NCBI GenBank assembly: GCA_002419215.1
Contig: DIFQ01000127.1
Span: 1 to 37,333 of the forward strand
Direction of reading: 5' to 3'
From: Syntrophaceae bacterium UBA5744
Lineage (GTDB): Bacteria; Desulfobacterota; Syntrophia; Syntrophales; UBA2192
DNA length: 37,333 nt
Below are positions 8,586 through 15,213 of the stretch, one piece after another. The stretch's first letter is position 1, and every line of letters starts with the position of its first letter. Below the pieces are notes generated by a model. That model did not search any database and had not been told where the DNA came from. It saw nothing but the letters and a program-made list of their open reading frames with translations. A program made the translations under genes and the position numbers.

Positions 8586-9086
8586 TCACCGTTTTGTCGC
8601 GATGACCTGCTCGAACCAGCGGAAGGTCTCCTCGTCGGCGATGCCGAGCTTTCGCGCCGAATCCGACGTGAAGGTGGCCCAGAGCCCCGTAGCCCGCGTG
8701 CAGATCTCCCCCTCGTCGTTGGTGATGAGGCCCTCGGCCGAGGCTTCCCGCTCGCTGCGGACCTCCAGGATCCTTCCCTCCACCTTGAACTCCCGGCCGA
8801 GCGGCACGGGCTTCCGGTATTCGATCGTGATCGACTTGGTGAGAACGAAGCGCTGCAGCAGGTAGATCATGGAGCGGCCCATGATCTCATCGAGCGCCGT
8901 GAAGAGGATGCCGCCGTGGGCCAGATTGCTCCACCCGCAGAGGTGGGGCGGAACGGTAACCCACGAGGCGACCGTCTCGCCGTTGGTGTAGAACTGCATC
9001 TGCAGACCCACGGGGTTGGCGGGCCCGCAGCCGAAGCACTTGTGATCTTGGCGGTTGGGAAGCAGGGTGTAGCCGCTCTTGTCCAT
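8586..9086 (-). CDS. Hotdog-fold acyl-CoA thioesterase (4HBT/PaaI type)
   Basis: This 166-residue protein has the layout of small hotdog thioesterases. An N-terminal CFGCGPANPVGL block is followed by the catalytic-loop sequence HGGILFTALDEIMG at 57-70, with the HGG turn and an acidic residue at Asp66. ITIEYRKPVPLG on the next strand is also typical. It would hydrolyse an acyl-CoA in the cytoplasm; the acyl group is unknown. The ATG at 9086 has AAAGGA about 10 nt upstream. The gene stands alone on the minus strand, convergent with the transaminase gene. Confidence 0.82.
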   Translation of the reverse strand: MDKSGYTLLPNRQDHKCFGCGPANPVGLQMQFYTNGETVASWVTVPPHLCGWSNLAHGGILFTALDEIMGRSMIYLLQRFVLTKSITIEYRKPVPLGREFKVEGRILEVRSEREASAEGLITNDEGEICTRATGLWATFTSDSARKLGIADEETFRWFEQVIATKR

Positions 9087-9114
9087 GGGTTGCTGGTCCT
9101 TTCTCCACAGGAAA

Positions 9115-9270
9115 GGTCATTGCGAGCCGAGCCCCAGAAACCCTCTACCGTTTTGGCTCCCTCTCCCTTGAGGGGAGAGGGTCGGGGTGAGGGTGGATTT
9201 CCCGAGGCGTGGCAATCCACGGATTCACATCCGAAGATGCAGAGATGGCTTCACTTCACTCACAATGACG
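9115..9270. repeat. MITE/REP-like element with CATTGCGAG terminal inverted repeats
   Basis: The ends TCATTGCGAG (9117-9126) and CTCACAATGA (9259-9268) are inverted copies with one mismatch. Inside are CGTGGCAATCCACG and AGAGATGGCTTCACTTCACT, which resemble a dispersed bacterial repeat that reads CATTGCGAG...GCAATC...GCAATGAC. A nested palindromic unit (CCCTCTCCC...GGGGAGAGGG, 9159-9181, with a GGGGTGAGGG tail) of a kind found in multicopy intergenic repeats interrupts it. No open frame is inside. Confidence 0.6.
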
Positions 9271-9375
9271 ATTGTGCAGACTGGCTGCGATTCTTCTCGT
9301 GAGACTTGCCGTAATTTATAAACCTGCAGGCCCTGAAGTGCAAGAGATGTCGCTTGGGGGTCATGGGCAGTGGCG

Positions 9376-9410
9376 AAAAAAGCCCCCTTCCGCCGGGCAG
9401 GCGAGGGGGC
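9376..9410 (-). terminator. Intrinsic terminator of the amidase unit
   Basis: Read on the minus strand, GCCCCCTCGCC and the GGCGGAAGGGGGC arm form a GC-rich stem followed directly by a run of T. It lies just after the amidase stop at 9427. Confidence 0.75.
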
Positions 9411-9426
9411 AGTTGGGTGCGTCAAT

Positions 9427-10920
9427 TTAAACTTGCATCTCGCCGGCGAGCCTGGGTGTCGTCGGGGGCACAAGGCGCCTTTTCGTGCCCTGCTCGTAGG
9501 CGTAGCCGATCTCGATGAGCAGCCCTTCCGTCCAGGGCCGCCCGAAGAACTCCACTCCCACCGGCACGCCGATCCTGGCCGTCTCCGTGGGCTTCGTGAA
9601 CCCCCCGGGCACCACGATGGAGGGGAAGCCCGTCACGGAGCCGAGGCTGCCGTTGCGCTCCGCCTGGTTCTCGCCCACGGGGACGACGGGCCGTTTCTGG
9701 TGCGGGAAGATGAGAGCGTCGAGTTTCTGCTCGGCCATGAGCGCCATGACGCGGTCCTGGAGCCTGGTGCGCTTCGCCAGGCGTTCATGGTAGATCGCGT
9801 CGCGCTTCAGGGTCATGGCCTCCCGGATGTTCTTCTCGATGCCGGGGTGATACTTGCCCGAGGCGATGATCTCGCCGAGGGATTTCACGGGGGTGTTGGC
9901 CTTCGGGTCGCCCAGGTACGAGTCCAGGTCCGGCCTCAGGTCGTAGAGGTGGACGCTGATCTCGTTTGCGATCTTCCCGGAGTCGATGTCCGGCGTGCTG
10001 AGATCGACCATCGTGGCGCCGAGCTTCCTGCAGTCCTCGATGGCCCTGTTCGTGACGGCATTCACTTCCTCGTGGATGGGCTGTGTGCCGAAGAAGCTCC
10101 GGAGGATGCCGATGCGCCTGCCCTTGAGGCCGTTCTTGTTCAGATGCTTCGCGTAGTCCTTCTCGACGTGGCCGACGCTCCAGGCCGTGGCGGCATCTCC
10201 GGGGTCATAGCCGGAAAGGACGTTGAGCATCTTTGTTGCGTCCGTCACGGTTCTCGCCATGGGGCCCGCGGCGTCCTGCGTGAAGGAGTAGGGGATGATG
10301 CCGCCGCGGCTCACGAGGCCGATGGTAGGGCGGATGCCGACGATGCTGCAGGCCGAGGCGGGGGAGCGGATGGAGTTCACCGTGTCGGTGCCGATCCCGA
10401 GGATGCCGTAGTTGGCCGCCAGGCCCGCGCCGGTGCCTCCGCTCGATCCGCCGGGTGTCCGGGTCAGGTCATAGGGGTTCAGGGTCTGGCCCAGCATGGA
10501 GCTCACCGATTCGCCCCACACGGCGAACTCGTGCAGGTTCACCTTGGCGAGGAGGATGGCGCCCGCCTCTCGCAGCTTCTGCGCGATTGCAGCATCAGAA
10601 GGCGGCACATAGCCCTCGAGGCTCTTGGAGCCGCCCGTCGTGGGCAAGTCCTTCGTGTTCACGTTGTCCTTCAGAAGGACGGGGATGCCGTGGAGCGGGC
10701 CCGTGGGGCCGGACTTCCTGAATTTCGCGTCCAGCGCGGCGGCCTTTTCCAGGGCCCCGGGATTGACGGTGATCACGGCGTTGAGCCCCGGGCCTTTCCG
10801 GTCGTAGGCCTCGATGCGCTTGAGGTACATCCCGACGAGCTTCTTCGCCGTCAGTTCGCCGGACTTGAACGCCTTGTGAACGTCCGCAATCGTAGCTTCT
10901 TCGAGTGTAAACTTTGCCAT
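9427..10920 (-). CDS. Amidase signature family enzyme
   Basis: This 497-residue enzyme carries the Ser-cisSer-Lys triad of amidase signature hydrolases. The Lys is in PVLLKDNVN, the Gly/Ser-rich segment is TPGGSSGGTGAG, and the presumed nucleophile is in GTDTVNSIRSPAS. The usual GG before the nucleophile is VN here, a variant I believe occurs in some amidases. It would hydrolyse an amide of unknown nature. The C-terminal region, with GFPSIVVPGGF and GVEFFGRPW, is typical of the family and argues against GatA. The ATG at 10920 starts 3 bp after the stop of the upstream thioesterase gene, so translation is probably coupled. Confidence 0.88.
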   Translation of the reverse strand: MAKFTLEEATIADVHKAFKSGELTAKKLVGMYLKRIEAYDRKGPGLNAVITVNPGALEKAAALDAKFRKSGPTGPLHGIPVLLKDNVNTKDLPTTGGSKSLEGYVPPSDAAIAQKLREAGAILLAKVNLHEFAVWGESVSSMLGQTLNPYDLTRTPGGSSGGTGAGLAANYGILGIGTDTVNSIRSPASACSIVGIRPTIGLVSRGGIIPYSFTQDAAGPMARTVTDATKMLNVLSGYDPGDAATAWSVGHVEKDYAKHLNKNGLKGRRIGILRSFFGTQPIHEEVNAVTNRAIEDCRKLGATMVDLSTPDIDSGKIANEISVHLYDLRPDLDSYLGDPKANTPVKSLGEIIASGKYHPGIEKNIREAMTLKRDAIYHERLAKRTRLQDRVMALMAEQKLDALIFPHQKRPVVPVGENQAERNGSLGSVTGFPSIVVPGGFTKPTETARIGVPVGVEFFGRPWTEGLLIEIGYAYEQGTKRRLVPPTTPRLAGEMQV

Positions 10921-10923
10921 GGC

Positions 10924-11385
10924 CTATTTCTGTTTCGGCAGGATCATCTGGGTGCAGCGGAACAGGGCAATGTCGCGGCCGGTCTTCTCGTCCCACACGC
11001 GGGCATCCCAGACCATGGTGCGCCTCCCGATGTGGGCGGGAGTTCCCTCGCTGAGGATGGCCCCGTCGCGGGTCGTGCCGAGGAAGTTGGTCTTCAGCTC
11101 GATCGTGGTGAAGCCTCCCGCATCTTCGGGCAGGTTCATGATGGTTGCATAGCCGCAGACCGAGTCGGCCATGGCGACGACGGAGGCCGCGTGCAGGTAA
11201 TCGTTGGGCGCCAGGTGGTGCTTCTTGATCTCCATGCGGGCCCGGACGCTCTCCTTCGACACCGAGGTGAGCGTGAAGCCGAGAAGCGACATCAGGTACC
11301 CCTCGCTCTTGCGGTTCATGAGGGTGGCCAGCTGCTCCGGCGGCAGGTCCTTCCAGTTGGTCGGTTTCTCCGTGTAATCGGTCAT
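10924..11385 (-). CDS. PaaI-like hotdog thioesterase
   Basis: This 153-residue single hotdog domain has the segment YLHAASVVAMADSVCGYA, equivalent to the HGG..altlaD catalytic helix of PaaI-type thioesterases, but with His-Ala-Ala in place of His-Gly-Gly. It is followed by FTTIELKTNFLG and GRRTMVWDARVWDE, as in the family. It likely hydrolyses an acyl-CoA or acts on a related thioester. It is directly followed by, and probably translationally coupled to, the amidase gene. The ribosome site of its ATG at 11385 is weak. Confidence 0.8.
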   Translation of the reverse strand: MTDYTEKPTNWKDLPPEQLATLMNRKSEGYLMSLLGFTLTSVSKESVRARMEIKKHHLAPNDYLHAASVVAMADSVCGYATIMNLPEDAGGFTTIELKTNFLGTTRDGAILSEGTPAHIGRRTMVWDARVWDEKTGRDIALFRCTQMILPKQK

Positions 11386-11539
11386 GGGTTGTAAGGTAGG
11401 CGATTGCGGTGCTCAAGTCAAGGCAGCAAACGACCGGGACAGCAGCCCGAGCCCTATCTGACCTTTCAGATCACTCTTTGCGCGAGTGGTCGATAAATGT
11501 CAATAATCAGGCCTGACCCCAACATCGCGAAAAGAGAAA

Positions 11540-11567
11540 AGGGGGCCGGCTGCGGCAACCGGCCCCC
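11540..11567 (-). terminator. Intrinsic terminator
   Basis: On the minus strand, a perfect 9-bp GGGGGCCGG/CCGGCCCCC stem is followed by TTTTCTCTTTT. It ends the transcript of the Cys-cluster protein gene just upstream. The remainder of 11386..11574 shows nothing I can name. Confidence 0.82.
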
Positions 11568-11574
11568 TCTCTGA

Positions 11575-12408
11575 TTACTTCAGGTAGCCGGGCAGATCCT
11601 TGTCGTCCTTTCCCTTGAAGCTGCAGACGCCGATCGGGCAGGTCTTGCAGGGGCCCTTGACGCCGGGCAGGGCGGGCTCGCCCTTGATCTTCCCCTCGAT
11701 GAATTCCATGCACTTCGTCACGCCGTCATCGGGTCCCTCGACGATGATCGTCACGCAGCCTTCGGCGCCGCCCCAGCCGCCCGAGGCGTAGTGAACCGCG
11801 GCCACGTCGAAGAGGGTTTCCAGGGCGTCGATCTCCGTGAAGGGCCTCCCGTCGGCCACGCAGGCCATGCCCACCCGGCATCCGATCGCCTTTTCGAGGG
11901 CCATGGTTCCCCCATAGCGCGCCGCCTCCTCCACGGAGGGGATGAGTTTCTCGAGGCCCACGGGATAGATGATCTCCAGGCCGCGAGCCTTCATGCCCAT
12001 GTAGAAGGCGCCCATGGTGCCGCCCGCCGGGTTCGCCATCAGGACGCCCACGTTGCCGAAGGCATCGAGGGCATTGCCTCCCTTGAGAAGGACGTCACCG
12101 GGGCCGAGCTTGTCTGCCACGGTGTTCGGTTCGACGGGGAGCACATCCCCCTTGTGGAAGGTTACGGGCTTGGCGCGCTCTCCGGCGTCCAGTACGCAGA
12201 GGACGCCCCGGATGGTCTGGCCGGCGAGGTAGCGCTCCTTGGCGACTTTCTCGCCCAGGATTTCCTCGAGGCAATAGGCCGTCGTGGAGCCGCGGCTCAC
12301 GAGGAGGTAGCCGTTCTTCTTCGCGTTCTGCACCTCGGGGAGGGCTGCGATGCCTTTCCCGATGAGCCGTTTCGATTCCGCCGGTGTAAGGGTGAACAGA
12401 GCCTGCAT
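11575..12408 (-). CDS. Unrecognised 277-aa protein with C-terminal Cys cluster
   Basis: I do not recognise the family. The protein looks soluble, with Gly-rich loops such as GPGDVLLKGGNALDAFGN and NPAGGTMGAFYMGMKARGLE that could bind a nucleotide or cofactor. The C-terminus carries GPCKTCPIGVCSFKG, three Cys in a CxxCx4C arrangement (about 254, 257 and 262), which could hold a metal or an Fe-S centre; the protein has several other Cys. The ATG at 12408 was chosen because a perfect AGGAG lies 8 nt upstream, inside the longer open frame that begins at 12426. It is a single-gene unit ended by a strong terminator, divergent from pgaA. Confidence 0.72.
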   Translation of the reverse strand: MQALFTLTPAESKRLIGKGIAALPEVQNAKKNGYLLVSRGSTTAYCLEEILGEKVAKERYLAGQTIRGVLCVLDAGERAKPVTFHKGDVLPVEPNTVADKLGPGDVLLKGGNALDAFGNVGVLMANPAGGTMGAFYMGMKARGLEIIYPVGLEKLIPSVEEAARYGGTMALEKAIGCRVGMACVADGRPFTEIDALETLFDVAAVHYASGGWGGAEGCVTIIVEGPDDGVTKCMEFIEGKIKGEPALPGVKGPCKTCPIGVCSFKGKDDKDLPGYLK

Positions 12409-12589
12409 CGCTGAAACTCCTTTCATGCTTTTTCAGTGAAATCTTGTGTAGATCGGGGACGGGATCCAATGTGACAGGCTTTTTTTCTACCATAATTCGC
12501 AGGGCGCGAACAGGTGGAAATTCGGCGTGTCGCGAAACCTGACGGCTGCCATCTATTTATGGTTGCAAGGCAGACCCCTTTTTTGATAT

Positions 12590-12609
12590 TTTGACGCCCT
12601 GCAGTCAAA
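12590..12609. promoter_or_regulatory. Inverted repeat TTTGAC-N8-GTCAAA in the pga upstream region
   Basis: A perfect 6-bp inverted repeat lies in the 480-bp divergent spacer before pgaA. It could be a regulator site; nothing in the sequence names the protein. Confidence 0.3.
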
Positions 12610-12618
12610 TACCACTCC

Positions 12619-12680
12619 CGGAAGGAGGGGTTCCCGAAAGGGTGACGTCCGGGATGGCATCGGGCTGTTGCCTCCTTCCG
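12619..12680. promoter_or_regulatory. 10-bp perfect inverted repeat, possible upstream activating site
   Basis: CGGAAGGAGG (12619-12628) and CCTCCTTCCG (12671-12680) are perfect inverted copies around 42 bp that itself contains CCCGA and TCGGG. It lies roughly 120-180 bp upstream of the start expected from the sigma-54 promoter, the usual distance for an enhancer-binding protein site. A structured leader RNA of another promoter is an alternative. Confidence 0.35.
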
Positions 12681-12763
12681 TCTCGGTATCAAAAAACAAG
12701 ATATTTCAAACTGTTGACAGGGTAGAGTCTGCCGCCGTCTTCCGGCGCCCTTTTTTTGCTTTT

Positions 12764-12788
12764 GTGCCATTATGGCACTATGATTGCA
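12764..12788 (+). promoter_or_regulatory. Sigma-54 promoter of the pga operon with overlapping palindrome
   Basis: TGGCAC (12773-12778) and TTGCA (12784-12788) match the -24/-12 consensus, with exactly 10 bp between the invariant GG and GC. The start site would fall near 12798, about 90 nt before pgaA. A perfect 7-bp palindrome, GTGCCAT-T-ATGGCAC (12764-12778), covers the -24 element and could be a repressor site. Confidence 0.68.
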
Positions 12789-12888
12789 AGTGTCACAGTG
12801 AAATGCCATTGCTCGAGATCGAGCCTGGATTGCGCGTGAGACACAGAGCCCTTAACCGAATCAAAGAGCCCCCGAAATTAGGGAAACC

Positions 12889-15213
12889 ATGCCCAAGAGA
12901 GCTGTAACAGCAGCCCTTGTCCTGGCCCTCGCTTTTGCGCTTCTGCCCTCTCCTGTCCTTGCCGCTCCCCCTGAATCTCCTGCTCCCACGGACCCGGCGG
13001 CCCAGGCGAAAGCGGACTATCAGGAAGCCCTGAAGCTGATCCAGGCCGGACGCAACGACGATGCGATCCCGCTGCTGGAGCGGGCCCTGAAGGCCCTTCC
13101 GGACGACAGGCACCTCCAGGCCGACTATGCCCTGTGCCTGGTCTGGACGGGGGCTTACCAGAAGGCCGTAGAATTCTTCGGCGCCCGCGATAAGGACCTC
13201 CGGCAGATCCGCTATCTTCCCCGCCACATGGGCAGGGCCTACTACGAATTGAGGGAGTACCCGAGGGCCCTCGAGATGTATCGCCTTGGCCTTTCCTACG
13301 ACCGGTCGGATGACGAGGCCTTCAAGGGCATCGTGTACACGCAGATGCGCATGGGCGACGGCGCCGGGGCCTATGCGTCGTGGCTCGAGGCGAAAAAGGG
13401 CGGCCAGGTATCGGGGCCGGCGCTCGAGGCCGTCAAGGTGGCCCTGCTGGAGCAGTACGGCGCAAGTCTCGAGGCCCTCGCGGTCGCAAAGGAGGGCAGG
13501 GTGGGCGGGCCTGCGCAGCTGCAGTCTCTCGAACTCGACAGGGCCGTGACGAAGCTGCGATGGGGGCTCGTTGACGAGGCGATCGCGGAGATCGAGGCGA
13601 TCCTGGTCAAAGACCCCTCGAATCTCAGGGCCCGGGGGGACTACATCGTCGCCCTGCGGCAGAAAGACCGGATGACGGAGGCCCTGCGTGAGTTCGGGAC
13701 CTACAGGCAGGCAGGCCAGCCCATCCCCTCCTGGGTGAGCCAGGCCGTGGCCGACGCCTTCCTCTATCTGCACAAGCCCGAGGAAGCTGAAACGTACTAT
13801 AAACTGACCCTGGAGCAAGACCCCGACAACTTCGGGGCGACGATGGGGCTCTATCACGTCTACTCGGATCTGAGGCAGTGGGAAAAGGCCTCGCAGACCC
13901 TTGGACGCCTCGAGGAGATCGTCGAAAAGGAAAAGAAAGCCCTCGCCTGGAACGAGTCGGTCCTGGCAAAACAGCGCTACCTGGCCGATTCCAACAGCCT
14001 GATCAACACCCGGGGATGGTTCCTGCTCTACCAGGACAAACTCGAGGAGGGCCAGGCGTATTTCGATTACTACCTGGGCGAGGCGGCCTCCGAGACGGGC
14101 CTGCGCTCGGGTCTTGCCCACGCGTACCTCTGGCGCCATTGGCCCAGGCGGGCCCTCGAGCAGTTCGAGATCAACCGCAACCTCGATCCTCAGGATGTCG
14201 GCAGCCTTACCGGCCTGGGCTGGACGCTCAATGCCCTGAACTACAAGCGCGAGGCGAGGGCTCTGGCCGACGACCTTCACCGGAAACACCCGACAAATCT
14301 CAACGTCTACGATCTCCGGGAGACCCTGAAGGTGGAGGACATGTGGCGGCTCCAGCCCGAATTCCGCTTTACCAAGGAGTTCGACGGCGCCACGGAATAC
14401 TGGGCCTCGCTCACGCTGGAGAAACCGATCACCCCGATCTTCAGCCTCTATGCCCAGATCCTCCGCGAGGAGGTCTGGGGGGACGACGACGGCACGACAA
14501 ACCGGGAGGACTGGGACCGGTTCGGCCTGGGGTTCCGCTGGATCGTGATGCCGGAGCTCATCTGGTGGCAGTCGGTGAGCCTCGATTACACCGGGGGCGA
14601 TGATTTCGGCTTCGACACGCGCCTCTTCTGGTGGCCCACGGACCCCCTGCGCATCTCGGCGGGGTACAACAGCTTCAGCTTGAGCGTGCCCATCCGGGCG
14701 AGAGTCCGGGGAATCACGGCGGACAGCGCCTATGCGGATGTCCTGTACCGCGAGAGCGACCTGCGCGAATACGGCGCGGCGGTGGGCACCCAGTGGTTCT
14801 CGGACGACAACCTCTATGTTGCCGGTACGGCCCGTTACGATCAGAATGTCTACCTCACGCCCGACCTGAAGGTCCGGGGCGGGTTCGCGCTGGGGATCGG
14901 CACCTATTCCAAGCAGGACGTGGACTATTACAGCCCGCAGTACGAGTGGAGCGCCCTGCTGACGTCGGCCATCCAATGGGTCAACCACATCCGCTACGAG
15001 AAGAAGTGGACGTCGGCCGTCTACCTCCGCGCAGGGGTGAGCGGCGAATACGACTACGGCGCCTACCCCGTGGCGGGGGTCACCTTCGAGCAGAGCTACG
15101 TCCACTCGAAGACCTTCAACATTACGGGAAACGTTTCCTATGATCTGAGAGTATACGATGGGGATTACACGCATGTCGTTGGGGCCTATGTCACGCTCAA
15201 CTGGTACTTCTAA
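12889..15213 (+). CDS. pgaA: PgaA, poly-beta-1,6-GlcNAc outer-membrane export porin
   Basis: This 774-residue protein begins with a signal peptide ending LLPSPVLAA. Residues about 35-480 are a series of TPR-like helical repeats (for example AKADYQEALKLIQAGRNDDA). The last 290 residues are rich in alternating aromatic and polar strands and end in VVGAYVTLNWYF, the hallmark of an outer-membrane beta-barrel. This is the PgaA plan: periplasmic TPRs that bind the deacetylated polymer, followed by an export barrel. It is the first gene of pgaABCD. The ATG has AGGGAAACC just upstream, and a near-consensus sigma-54 promoter lies about 100 bp before it. pgaB overlaps its end. Confidence 0.88.
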   Translation: MPKRAVTAALVLALAFALLPSPVLAAPPESPAPTDPAAQAKADYQEALKLIQAGRNDDAIPLLERALKALPDDRHLQADYALCLVWTGAYQKAVEFFGARDKDLRQIRYLPRHMGRAYYELREYPRALEMYRLGLSYDRSDDEAFKGIVYTQMRMGDGAGAYASWLEAKKGGQVSGPALEAVKVALLEQYGASLEALAVAKEGRVGGPAQLQSLELDRAVTKLRWGLVDEAIAEIEAILVKDPSNLRARGDYIVALRQKDRMTEALREFGTYRQAGQPIPSWVSQAVADAFLYLHKPEEAETYYKLTLEQDPDNFGATMGLYHVYSDLRQWEKASQTLGRLEEIVEKEKKALAWNESVLAKQRYLADSNSLINTRGWFLLYQDKLEEGQAYFDYYLGEAASETGLRSGLAHAYLWRHWPRRALEQFEINRNLDPQDVGSLTGLGWTLNALNYKREARALADDLHRKHPTNLNVYDLRETLKVEDMWRLQPEFRFTKEFDGATEYWASLTLEKPITPIFSLYAQILREEVWGDDDGTTNREDWDRFGLGFRWIVMPELIWWQSVSLDYTGGDDFGFDTRLFWWPTDPLRISAGYNSFSLSVPIRARVRGITADSAYADVLYRESDLREYGAAVGTQWFSDDNLYVAGTARYDQNVYLTPDLKVRGGFALGIGTYSKQDVDYYSPQYEWSALLTSAIQWVNHIRYEKKWTSAVYLRAGVSGEYDYGAYPVAGVTFEQSYVHSKTFNITGNVSYDLRVYDGDYTHVVGAYVTLNWYF

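Noticed and set aside
9370..11394. Long plus-strand open frame (674 codons) opposite the amidase and thioesterase
   Set aside because: It is antisense to two genes with clear family motifs. Its His/Arg/Gly/Val-rich translation is typical of shadow frames in GC-rich DNA, with no recognisable domain.
12713..12741. Sigma-70 promoter starting at the TTGACA hexamer 12713-12718 before pgaA
   Set aside because: The base run 17 bp downstream is GC-rich and has no -10 box. The sigma-54 motif further down is far better.
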